Positions 56,997 through 64,000 of a DNA stretch of 64,000 nt are shown piece after piece. The notes below the pieces were generated by a model. That model was not told the DNA's origin. It ran no database searches and was given only the letters and a program-made list of their open reading frames with translations. The translations under genes were made by a program, and so were the position numbers. Each line of letters opens with the position of its first letter. Position 1 is the first letter of the stretch. This DNA comes from JACKHO01 sp041398745 (lineage in GTDB: Bacteria > Planctomycetota > Planctomycetia > Planctomycetales > Planctomycetaceae), in NCBI GenBank assembly GCA_041398745.1, contig JAWKUB010000006.1:646473-710472 (forward strand), in the 5' to 3' direction.

Positions 56997-57266
56997 ATGC
57001 ATCGCCACGCTCTCACTCATGGACTGCTCGCTGTCGCCTTTGCCACCATCGGCCTGTTCCAGCTCACCACTGCCGGTCACCTGAGTGTCAGCGAAGGTTC
57101 TCTCGTCACCATCAGCCAGTTGCAGGCGGAAATGGAGAGCCACCTGGATAAAGAGGATGGTCGTTTGGATAAAAACGATGGTCGTTTGACCAAGGTCGAT
57201 GAGTCTGTGCTGGACAAAGGGGACGGGTTGTTCAAAGAAACCGGTTTGTCCGCGGACCTGTTCTAG
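56997..57266 (+). CDS. small secreted protein with short DGRL repeats
   Basis: 89 residues. MHRHALTHGLLAVAFATIGL is a signal peptide or single anchor, cut near TTAG. After about 25 residues the chain becomes repetitive and charged: DKEDGRL, DKNDGRL, TKVDESV, DKGDGLF. This is a seven-residue repeat with Asp-Gly turns that could bind calcium or fold as a short solenoid. No family is known. The lipoprotein with caspase-like motifs begins 95 bp downstream on the same strand and probably shares motif M. Confidence 0.7.
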   Translation: MHRHALTHGLLAVAFATIGLFQLTTAGHLSVSEGSLVTISQLQAEMESHLDKEDGRLDKNDGRLTKVDESVLDKGDGLFKETGLSADLF

Positions 57267-57361
57267 GTCCTGTCGTTTCAGCCCTGCTCGGCCGTCTGTT
57301 TGCGTGAACAGGCGGCGGGTTTGTTTGTGGAACCAACCGCCACGGCACTATGCTGACAACC

Positions 57362-58429
57362 ATGAGGACCGCTTCCGCACATTCGACCCTGCTGCTGCAC
57401 CGTCGCTGGTCATGCCCCGTTCTGCTCTGCCTCCTTGTATGGGGATGCGGGTTTACAAAGGAACCGGCGGTGAGCGCCGGAGAGGTGCTGATTTATTACG
57501 CCAATGAGACCGCCCCCGTCGACCTGGAACTGGAAAACTACCAGACGTTCGCCAAATGGTTGAGCGAGATGGATACGGAAAAAACACGCAAAATGGCCCG
57601 GGCGCTGCTGGCCGACGCCGAAGAATTTCCTGCTGCCGTGGACCGTGAAATCGAGACGCTTCAGGAGGCGACACGTTCCGGCGCAATCAACCTTCCCGTG
57701 ATGATTTTCACCAACCGCCTGGCCCGTCAGAACCTCTGTCAGGTGTTGCGGCCGGGACAGGCGCCGCAGGATGTCTCATTTGAAATCCGTAAGACGGGTT
57801 TACTGGTGGAGGACGGAAATCCACTCTGTCGTCGGGAAGCACTGGAGCAGGCTGTCGCGCTCGCGGCAGAACTCTTTCCGCCCAAGGAGCACGAATTCGT
57901 GCTGATTACGAAATCCCACGGCAGTGCAACGCAGGCCCTCACCGTGCGGCTGCAGCGCGACTTTCGAGAGTTTTCTCGCGAGAAACTGGAAGCCCTACTG
58001 GAGGCTCCGGAAACTGAGGTCCCTGTCCTCATGGGCGTCACGAAGCCGGAACTGTTCGACGTCCTCGCAAAGGCCGGACACCAACAGGGAATGGAATTCC
58101 GCGCCGTGTTCATCGAGTCCTGCCGGGGCACGTTCGATGTCTCCACCATGCAGCAGTTTCCCGAGAATATTCAGCAACTGTTCGCCAGCGGTGATCGCTT
58201 CCTCGAATATCAGACACTTGACTACCCCCAGCTGGTGCAGACGGTTGCTGAGTCCGACCGCTTCAGCACAGCCCTCAAGCAGCAACTCGGCGACAAATAT
58301 CTGGCGATTCGCCGCGACTCTTCCAGCACGTCCTGGCAGACCTGGCTCTGGTTTCTGCCCGCCGCCCTCTTCGCAGGACTGTGGGCACGAAGTCGAGTGC
58401 GGCCCGTTTCAGATGCATCCGAGGTCTAA
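57362..58429 (+). CDS. caspase-like (C11/C14-type) lipoprotein protease candidate
   Basis: 355 residues from the ATG at 57362 (an ATG at 57350 is in frame). The N-terminus ends in LLVWGCGF, a lipobox-like site at which Cys would be lipidated. The body has the two active-site strands of caspase-fold peptidases, with VLITKSHGSA giving the catalytic His and AVFIESCRGT the catalytic Cys, in the usual order and spacing of about 80 residues. The C-terminus has a second helix (SWQTWLWFLPAALFAGLWAR) followed by basic residues, like a sorting tail. It should face the periplasm and may cleave secreted proteins of the same regulon. The substrate is unknown. Confidence 0.7.
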   Translation: MRTASAHSTLLLHRRWSCPVLLCLLVWGCGFTKEPAVSAGEVLIYYANETAPVDLELENYQTFAKWLSEMDTEKTRKMARALLADAEEFPAAVDREIETLQEATRSGAINLPVMIFTNRLARQNLCQVLRPGQAPQDVSFEIRKTGLLVEDGNPLCRREALEQAVALAAELFPPKEHEFVLITKSHGSATQALTVRLQRDFREFSREKLEALLEAPETEVPVLMGVTKPELFDVLAKAGHQQGMEFRAVFIESCRGTFDVSTMQQFPENIQQLFASGDRFLEYQTLDYPQLVQTVAESDRFSTALKQQLGDKYLAIRRDSSSTSWQTWLWFLPAALFAGLWARSRVRPVSDASEV

Positions 58430-58572
58430 TCGATCCGGCAGCGCTGAGACATCCGAAGCGATTTCGCGAGAAACGCCGGGCAGCGGCAATCTCGTCGCAA
58501 GGCATAAGTGTTTTTCCAGAAGTCACTTGGGAGCCTCCGGAGGCTTTTTCAGGAAAACTTTCCCAAATTCGT

Positions 58573-58598
58573 GTCCCCTGTCCGCCGCTGCTCTCGCT
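58573..58598 (+). promoter_or_regulatory. shared motif N
   Basis: GTCCCC, 14 bases, CTCGCT, then GGGAGAAATAGAAAC. It lies 48 bases before the start at 58641. Confidence 0.85.
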
Positions 58599-58640
58599 GG
58601 GAGAAATAGAAACACATTTAATGCCCACCGGGATACAAAA

Positions 58641-58772
58641 ATGACTCACTTCAATCGCCGTATTGCTGTTTGCCTGGCCATTCTGCTCCTGTGCGGCAGT
58701 TGGTGCCTCGCCGCCAACGCCTGCTCAACGGACTCGCCAGCTGGCATCATTGCCCATGGAGAAGAAGACTAG
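58641..58772 (+). CDS. 43-residue secreted peptide, twin 1
   Basis: MTHFNRRIAVCLAILLLCGS is a signal peptide, cut after CLAANA. What remains is a short chain of about 15 residues, CSTDSPAGIIAHGEED, beginning with Cys. The signal peptide makes up two thirds of the gene. If the Cys is the first mature residue the product may be a lipid-anchored peptide. The start is 48 bases behind motif N, and the downstream twin lacks its own motif. It resembles a precursor of a signalling or antimicrobial peptide, but nothing proves this. Confidence 0.75.
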   Translation: MTHFNRRIAVCLAILLLCGSWCLAANACSTDSPAGIIAHGEED

Positions 58773-58951
58773 TTCTGCACCACAACCCAATTCCCCAAGG
58801 ACGCCACACCATGAACTCAACCCATCGAATTGCTGTTTGCCTGGCCATTCTGCTCCTGTGCGGCAGTTGGTGCCTCGCCGCCAACGCCTGCTCAACGGAC
58901 TCGCCAGCTGGCATCATTGCCAATGGAGAAGAAGACTAGTTCTGCACCGCT
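58665..58951 (+). repeat. tandem duplication of a 125-bp coding block
   Basis: From about 58666 to 58783 and again from 58833 to 58950 the sequence is nearly identical, starting in the signal peptide and running past the stop to TTCTGCACC. Only one base differs visibly within the coding part. Confidence 0.85.
58811..58939 (+). CDS. 42-residue secreted peptide, twin 2
   Basis: MNSTHRIAVCLAILLLCGSW with mature part CSTDSPAGIIANGEED. From RIAVC onward it equals the first twin except for one residue (N for H). The two genes are 38 bp apart. At the DNA level about 125 bp are almost identical, so the duplication is recent. Both probably come from one transcript started at motif N. Confidence 0.75.
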   Translation: MNSTHRIAVCLAILLLCGSWCLAANACSTDSPAGIIANGEED

Positions 58952-59067
58952 ACCTGACGTTTGCAGGGAAGACATGGCATAGTTCGTGAGCACATGTCGC
59001 GGCTCGTGTGTGGCGACAGCAGCGCGAAACGCGACCTTTTCTTTGACTCACAGAACGGGAACTCGGA

Positions 59068-59784
59068 TTAGATCTTTGACGACTCCAGGAAACTCATTAT
59101 GTGGTCGAGCCCATGCGCGTCGAATTCCGGACGGTAATGCTGCAGGACCTCACCGATTGCTTGTCGCCGTTGATCACTTTCGTCATTTTGCCCAAAGGCT
59201 TTGACCAGTTCACGCAAGAAGGGACTCGATGCACGATTAATACGGCAACCGAGTGTCGTGCGTATTTTGTAATGCAGGACCTCTTCCGTACTGAATGACG
59301 CTGCGTTGGGCGACAGACTCAGCAACGACGTGATCAAGGCTTCCTCGATTTCCGCAGTCCAATTCTCAGGTTGGCAATGACTGAGCAGTTCGACGAAATC
59401 CGAATTCGAGGTTTTGAGGAAAAGCTCGAAGGCGACCCGTGTCGTTTCTGAGCTATGGCGAGTCCTTCTGCAGATGCTCATGATATGACCTGAGGTGAGC
59501 GAGTTGGGATGCAGTTCGGGCAGGAGACGAACCATGTGCGGAAGGACGTCTTCAATTGGCTCAAAGAAGCCCGCGGGAATGTCGCCATCACTCCGCTCGG
59601 TCGCATCTTTCACCAAGTAATACAAGTCTTCGATCGCACTCGGACTTTTATGTGCAGCAATTCTCACTGCCAGGTCTTTGCTGTGCATGGCTACTCTGAT
59701 GTGATCTTTTTTGTAAGGCGAAACTGGCACCAAGAGCCTTTCGAGTGATTTAAGGATCTTGGCGAGGCGCTGAAAGTAATGCAA
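59068..59784 (-). CDS. helical-repeat protein, unknown
   Basis: 238 residues. The sequence is almost all helix, in pairs of about 35-40 residues (HIRVAMHSKDLAVRIAAHKS, EDVLPHMVRLLPELHPNSLT and others), which suggests HEAT-like repeats that bind protein. No signal peptide or enzyme motif is visible. Its ATG lies directly after the stop of the small gene upstream, so the two are coupled. It lacks the shared motif. It points away from the membrane pair at 60194. Confidence 0.6.
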   Translation of the reverse strand: MHYFQRLAKILKSLERLLVPVSPYKKDHIRVAMHSKDLAVRIAAHKSPSAIEDLYYLVKDATERSDGDIPAGFFEPIEDVLPHMVRLLPELHPNSLTSGHIMSICRRTRHSSETTRVAFELFLKTSNSDFVELLSHCQPENWTAEIEEALITSLLSLSPNAASFSTEEVLHYKIRTTLGCRINRASSPFLRELVKAFGQNDESDQRRQAIGEVLQHYRPEFDAHGLDHIMSFLESSKI

Positions 59785-59787
59785 ACA

Positions 59788-60033
59788 TCAGTGAAGAACG
59801 CGGGTAACCTGCGAATCATTTCCTTCCTCGCTCGAAGCTGTTCCAAAGGCACCGCAATCATAAAAGTAGAAGTGACCTGCAGCGGAATCCTTCTGAGAGG
59901 TGTGCATAGTATTCATTACGAACGGGTACTCAGTGGTACTTGCCCGGACAGCTGATGGTGAGTCACTCTTTTCGGCGGAGCTTGTGACGGCGTAGCTCTC
60001 CACCGTCGCCTGATGACTCTTTCTGGCGGCCAT
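59788..60033 (-). CDS. small protein, unknown
   Basis: 81 residues, hydrophilic, with no signal peptide, membrane helix or known motif. Ser and Thr are frequent (ESYAVTSSAEKSDSPSAVRA). It ends 3 bases before the next gene on the strand. The evidence for coding is the coupling to that gene and the open frame, so the call is modest. Confidence 0.4.
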   Translation of the reverse strand: MAARKSHQATVESYAVTSSAEKSDSPSAVRASTTEYPFVMNTMHTSQKDSAAGHFYFYDCGAFGTASSEEGNDSQVTRVLH

Positions 60034-60193
60034 TGCGATGTGGAGTCACTCACTCCGTGCCACGCTCGGCGAGTATGGTTCCCAGTCAGTTGGCTTCCGC
60101 GGCTTTCTGGAACACTGTATTCCAGAGAATATTCTTGGGCAGCAGGCAGGCCGAGTTGATTCTTCCCAGTCGTGGTCACATCATGGGGGCACT

Positions 60194-60682
60194 ATGCACC
60201 AGCTTTTGGAACTCCATCGCAAATTCGTGCCTTACTGGTTGCCCTCGCTCGTCTTGATTCTGGTCGCGATCAATCAGTTGCGGTTGGCGCACGAGACGAA
60301 TCTGAGCCCCTGGAAAGGGGGCGGCTTCGGAATGTTCTCCACCATCGATTCACCGGGAGAACGTCTACTCCATGCCGAATGGGTTTTCGCTGACTCCAAC
60401 CAGTCCATTCCACTGGACATTCCTGAACATCTTTCCGCCGATTTGCGAAAGCTGACACACCTTCCCTCAAGAAAACAGCTGCAAATTCTGGCCTCCAAAC
60501 TGCAAGCCAGTCCCGCGGCACACAACGCTCAGGCACACGCCGCGCACGATACGGTTGGCGTCGACAAATCGCGTGCGACGCTTGCACTCACACTGTATCG
60601 GCGGAAATGGAATCGGTCCGCGCACGCTGTGGAACTGGAAACACTTTTCGAGCTTCGCCAGGCGGATGACCATGGCGAATGA
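60194..60682 (+). CDS. SPWKGGGFGMF protein, partner of the next membrane protein
   Basis: 162 residues from the ATG at 60194. The frame is open further upstream. One membrane helix (YWLPSLVLILVAINQLRLAH) is followed by the phrase LSPWKGGGFGMFSTID. This phrase marks small proteins that I recall lying next to HTTM/vitamin-K-dependent carboxylase-like membrane proteins in several bacterial phyla. The rest is a mostly helical domain outside the membrane. It overlaps the next gene by 11 bases, so the two act together. The link to HTTM proteins is from memory and should be checked. Confidence 0.6.
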   Translation: MHQLLELHRKFVPYWLPSLVLILVAINQLRLAHETNLSPWKGGGFGMFSTIDSPGERLLHAEWVFADSNQSIPLDIPEHLSADLRKLTHLPSRKQLQILASKLQASPAAHNAQAHAAHDTVGVDKSRATLALTLYRRKWNRSAHAVELETLFELRQADDHGE

Positions 60683-61556
60683 GCTTACAGGAGACAGCAG
60701 CCAGACCTGGTGGGAAACAGACATCTTCGACGTCTGTTGTCTGCTCACCCTGATTCTGTTGCTCACCGTTGTCCCTCAGGTGTGGTACATCGTGGTCCTC
60801 ATTCGCGTATTGGCGATTGCCGGATTAACGATCCCCAAAATTCGAAAGTTGCCTGAATTCTGGATTGCCATTACCGGACTGTTGGCATCAGCCATTTGGC
60901 TCAACTGGTACTGGTTGGACAATCATTTGTATCTGGAATGTTACTGGTGCTTTGCCCTGCTGCTGTGCACCACCATCCCAGCCAGACAGCGACATGAGGC
61001 GCTCGCCACGAACGGAAGAAACCTGCTGGTGCTCAGTATGGGTTTCGCTGTTTTATGGAAAGCCATTTCACCCGATTACCTGAGCGGCGAGTTCTTTGAA
61101 TTCCGACTCCTGACCGATGCCCGTTTCGAGTTCCTGACAGCCATCCTGACGGACCTGGACGCCACAACGCTGGCCTGGAACCGGGAACAGCTCCTCAGTC
61201 AGGAATCTGCAGGCATGGTGGCGCCCGTAGTCCTGCAAGGTCAGGACATGGTCGCGGGGCTCAGCCGGTGGATGACATGGTGGACCATTGGCATTGAGTT
61301 GATCATCGCCGTGATGTACGCGCTGCCCCGCTGGCGAGGCGTCGAACTTTCGCGGGAAGTCATCCTCATGTGCTTTCTGTGCACCACCTATTTCGCCGCT
61401 CCGGTCGTTGGCTTTGGCTGGCTGCTTTGTATTTTCGGATTCGCCCAATGCCGCAGCCCTGTTCGCCGCCGCATTTTCTTTCTCACGTTCCTCCTGATCC
61501 AAATCTACGCCATGCCCATCGGCCAGGTCGCCCGCGATTCCGGATTGCTCAACTGA
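60672..61556 (+). CDS. multi-helix membrane protein, HTTM-like candidate
   Basis: 294 residues from the ATG at 60672, which overlaps the previous gene. At least six membrane helices are visible, among them VCCLLTLILLLTVVPQVWYI, LYLECYWCFALLLCTTI and ILMCFLCTTYFAAPVVGFGW. The layout and neighbour recall HTTM/VKGC-like proteins, integral membrane proteins related to vitamin K-dependent gamma-carboxylase. I cannot point to the catalytic residues of that enzyme, so the family assignment is tentative. It closes the gene set of the element, before att core 2. Confidence 0.5.
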   Translation: MANELTGDSSQTWWETDIFDVCCLLTLILLLTVVPQVWYIVVLIRVLAIAGLTIPKIRKLPEFWIAITGLLASAIWLNWYWLDNHLYLECYWCFALLLCTTIPARQRHEALATNGRNLLVLSMGFAVLWKAISPDYLSGEFFEFRLLTDARFEFLTAILTDLDATTLAWNREQLLSQESAGMVAPVVLQGQDMVAGLSRWMTWWTIGIELIIAVMYALPRWRGVELSREVILMCFLCTTYFAAPVVGFGWLLCIFGFAQCRSPVRRRIFFLTFLLIQIYAMPIGQVARDSGLLN

Positions 61557-62026
61557 GCATTGGTGTGATGCTAGAACGTTGTCACAAACTCCGGTTCGAT
61601 GGAGAGACGCTCCTTTGTGTGACATCACAAGAAGCTAAATGGAGTACAAAGTGTCGACAAATTCTGCGAATAGGTTGGCACAAACGAACCACAGCTTTCT
61701 TAATTTTCCGATCCATACAGGCAACGTTCCCCAAGGTCATTGCGAGGTTCCATGTGAAGTGAATCCCCGCAATCGCGAGCGTCCGTCCTGTCAGTCCAGC
61801 ATGGTGTCCCCTCCGGGCGGGGTCGACGCATTTCGACTTCTTCCGGGGGGCCCCAAGGGGGGGATCGCTGAGAGGAACTGAGAGATGAATTCACTACCCG
61901 TTACTACCACTTTTTGAATTGAACCAATGAAAATCCATGAAAAACAGCTTGAAGTAGTGGAAGATGACCTTACGATCTAACTGTTAACTATATCTGTGGT
62001 TGTGAACAGTGGCGGCAATCGTTTTG
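61557..62026. other. gene-free right end of the 40-kb element
   Basis: No gene is visible. The stretch lies between the last membrane gene and att core 2. A GTCCCC at 61805 lacks the second box. Confidence 0.55.
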
Positions 62027-62072
62027 CTGACTGGGGGTCAAGAGGTCGCAGGTTCAAATCCTGTCGTCCCGA
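62027..62072 (+). repeat. att core 2: 3' half of a tRNA gene
   Basis: Identical over 46 bp to 21666-21711. The 5' half of the tRNA is absent here too. An intact recombinase gene begins 200 bp to the right, just as after att core 1. Confidence 0.85.
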
Positions 62073-62272
62073 CTCGTTACCCTGAAAGGGGTTACGACAA
62101 TTTAAAGAGAGTGAATTCCAGGCCGATTTGCACCAAAGTTGCACCAGGATTCGAGAATTCAGTGCAATTGAAGTCGGCCTGAGGCGTCACTTATTCTGAG
62201 GGCACCACAACATCCAGAGTTTTTCCAGCGGTCACCGCTTCGCCTTTTCTTTGGCTCCTGGAGAACTCTGTC

Positions 62273-63313
62273 ATGCAAAATCCTCACAAGGTTAAACCGT
62301 GGTTCCGTGATCACGATGGTTGGTGGTACGTCACGCTCAAAGGTGGCGGTCGCCGTAAGCAGGTCAAGCTGGCTCGCGGTCGCGAGAACGAGCCCGAGGC
62401 GTACCGTCGGTTCTACGAAGTGATGGCAGCGGCCGGGCATATCGAGCCGTCGCCGGAGATGACATTCAATGAACTCGCCGCTCAGTTCCTGTCGTACTCT
62501 CGGGAGCAACACAAGTCGGTCACAACGAACTGGTACGTTCGGCTACTCGATGACTTCGATCAACACTGCCAGGGCCGCGTCAAAGATCTGAAGAAGTCCC
62601 ATGTCGATACATGGCTGCGGAAGCATACCTGGAGCGTCTCTTCACGGCGGCAGGCGATTACCGCGATCAAACGAGTTGTGAATTGGGGATACGAAGAAGG
62701 ACATCTTCCAGAGTATCCCGTCGGCCTGCGAAAACTTAAGCGGCCCAAAATGCAGAAACGGGAAACGCTTGTCAGTGAAGCGGACCATAAACGGATGCTA
62801 AAAGCGACCGACCCTGAGTTCGCACTCTTCCTGACGGCACTGTGGGAGACCGGCGCCCGCCCCGGCGAAATTCGAACGGTGACTGCCGATGACGTCTTGC
62901 TCGAACAAGGCATCTGGCTCTTGCAGCAACATAAGACTGCCGAAAAGACGGAGAAGCCGAGAATCATTTATCTGACCGAGGCGATGGTCAAACTGACTCA
63001 GTCGCTCGTCAAGGAACATCCGACCGGGCCGCTGTTCCGCAATAGCCAAGGTGAGCCTTGGACCATCAACGCCATTCGCTGCCGCATGCGACGACTCCGC
63101 GAAAAGCTCGGCCTACCCGTTGGAACGGTGGCCTACGCTTACCGACACACTTACGCAACCAATGGTTTGACCGGCGGAATCTCCATCGCCGAAATGGCCG
63201 AACTTCTTGGTCACTCCGATACCAAAATGCTCAGCGAGCATTATGGACACTTGAGTCAGAAGACGCAGCACATGCGGGAAATTGCACATCGAGCAGTGCA
63301 TCGAAAGAAATGA
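62273..63313 (+). CDS. int: tyrosine recombinase (integrase) of the right element
   Basis: 346 residues, complete. The N-terminus (HKVKPWFRDHDGWWYVTLKG, then GRRKQVKLARGREN) is the arm-binding part seen in planctomycete integrases. Then comes the core-binding domain (SYSREQHKSVTTNWYVRLLD). The catalytic domain has ETGARPGEIRTV with the first Arg, AYRHTYATNGL with the second motif, and LLGHSDTKMLSEHYGH with His and the nucleophile Tyr. It differs clearly in sequence from the integrase at 21829, so the two elements are different although they use the same tRNA site. Confidence 0.93.
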   Translation: MQNPHKVKPWFRDHDGWWYVTLKGGGRRKQVKLARGRENEPEAYRRFYEVMAAAGHIEPSPEMTFNELAAQFLSYSREQHKSVTTNWYVRLLDDFDQHCQGRVKDLKKSHVDTWLRKHTWSVSSRRQAITAIKRVVNWGYEEGHLPEYPVGLRKLKRPKMQKRETLVSEADHKRMLKATDPEFALFLTALWETGARPGEIRTVTADDVLLEQGIWLLQQHKTAEKTEKPRIIYLTEAMVKLTQSLVKEHPTGPLFRNSQGEPWTINAIRCRMRRLREKLGLPVGTVAYAYRHTYATNGLTGGISIAEMAELLGHSDTKMLSEHYGHLSQKTQHMREIAHRAVHRKK

Positions 63314-63426
63314 GGCAGCGTGGCAACAGTACGAGCGGCCGCTGGTCGTCGGGGTCTGCTCCACGCCATCGGAGTCGCACGGCTTCGGTTCGCTGCTCCG
63401 CTGTCTCCGCCCGGCTCCGCTACGGG

Positions 63427-64000
63427 CTACGACCGCTCCGCACTCACCAAATCCGACGACTCCTCTCTTCCCTTGAACTCACGAACTCGGCAGCGGAAGC
63501 CCAGGGAGTCGTTCCGGAGCTCGGGCGAGCTCCAGAGCCGGTACGCTGCACGCACGTCCCGCGCGCTCGAGAGCCAACTGCCGCCCCGGATCACCCGGAA
63601 CGCTGAAGCCTCAGATGGTCCCCGAGGATCCTGCTCGGTTCCCTCAGCGTAAGTCCGCTCGCCATCGTCACACCACTCGTAGACATTCCCCAGCATGTCG
63701 TACAACCCCCACGGATTTGGCTCTTTCCCCTTGACCGGATGCGTGCCTGACTTTCCGCCTTTGTCTCCATGCTGTCGATTGTTCAGCCAGGCGGAAGCGT
63801 CCTGCCCATTTTCCAGCTCAAACGCGACGTTGCTGTTTCCGCCGTACCAGGAAATGTCATCGAGCACTGGCGCATTCGCGTCCCCCAGAATCTCGATCGA
63901 ACCTGCATAGGTTGCCTCAGTTGTTCCCGCCCGGCAGGCGTATTCCCACTCGGCCTCTGTCGGCAGGCAAGCGTCCAGTCCGGGGATGACGCCATTCAGT
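63427..64000 (-). CDS. formylglycine-generating enzyme-like (SUMF1) protein, partial
   Basis: The gene continues beyond the window end and its stop is near 63427. About 190 residues are visible. CLPTEAEWEYACRAGTTEAT is the typical motif of the FGE-sulfatase family, followed by WYGGNSNVAFELENGQ, NPWGLYDMLGNVYEWCDDGE, AFRVIRGGSWLSSARDVRAA and RNDSLGFRCR, the metal- and substrate-binding core. Members convert a Cys of sulfatases to formylglycine or act in other roles in the many bacterial copies. The two catalytic Cys of true FGE are not both visible here, so the exact role is open. The next gene to the left, on the other strand, is the integrase. Confidence 0.85.
   Translation of the reverse strand, partial: LNGVIPGLDACLPTEAEWEYACRAGTTEATYAGSIEILGDANAPVLDDISWYGGNSNVAFELENGQDASAWLNNRQHGDKGGKSGTHPVKGKEPNPWGLYDMLGNVYEWCDDGERTYAEGTEQDPRGPSEASAFRVIRGGSWLSSARDVRAAYRLWSSPELRNDSLGFRCRVREFKGREESSDLVSAERS

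Overview
The window looks like planctomycete DNA. It carries large PknB-type Ser/Thr kinases (one fused to a long WD40 array), an ECF sigma factor next to a kinase, a DUF1580 protein, a PcfJ-like protein, many secreted proteins of unknown function and a formylglycine-generating-enzyme-like gene. This is inferred from gene content only.

The layout is a stack of integrated elements at a tRNA 3' end. An identical 46-bp sequence, the 3' half of a tRNA gene (probably tRNA-Pro-GGG), lies at 21666-21711 and 62027-62072. An intact tyrosine recombinase gene follows each copy directly. A broken recombinase gene, pointing the other way, abuts the first copy on its left. The window therefore holds the right part of a decayed element (1-21.7 kb), a complete 40.4-kb element (21.7-62.0 kb) and the start of a third element or the chromosome (62.1-64 kb).

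Left element (1-21.7 kb): an HK97-type phage head module on the minus strand, in canonical order (terminase, portal, prohead protease, major capsid, connector, head-tail adaptor, gp10-like, tail tube), with every gene broken by frameshifts. Further right lie wrecks of a pentapeptide-repeat protein, a DUF3883-type protein, a DUF262/GmrSD-type restriction protein, an ATPase with a (DFDDD)n tail, an IS3-family element and the recombinase. The apparently intact genes are two unknown overlapping genes (16.4-18.0 kb), a DUF542 protein and an HNH endonuclease. An 18-bp palindrome recurs five times.

Middle element (21.7-62.0 kb): recombinase, DUF1580, an HTH replication-type protein and a primase remnant, then a 1420-residue STAND NTPase with a Cap4/DUF4297-like nuclease domain (a probable Avs-type antiphage sensor). 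From 30.7 kb on comes a coherent cargo built around one regulatory motif, GTCCCC-N14-CTCGCT. It occurs upstream of about 15 transcription units, on both strands, three times as divergent pairs, and commonly about 53 or 74-84 bp from the start codon. The genes behind it are mostly small and secreted: cysteine-repeat proteins, paired 157/158-aa paralogs, a glycine-zipper protein, 42/43-aa twin peptides, a PDZ/C2-like protein, zinc-ribbon membrane proteins, a PcfJ-like protein and a lipoprotein with caspase-like motifs. Embedded among them are a VKOR-DsbA fusion able to form disulfides, an ECF sigma factor with a Cache-domain kinase, a WD40 kinase, a dual-specificity phosphatase, and a membrane pair containing an SPWKGGGFGMF protein. 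My hypothesis is that this is a sigma/kinase-controlled secretion regulon whose cysteine-repeat proteins are folded by the VKOR-DsbA protein and perhaps processed by the caspase-like protease. An intact IS3-family element interrupts one regulon gene cleanly.

Right end: a recombinase and the 3' part of a formylglycine-generating-enzyme-like gene.
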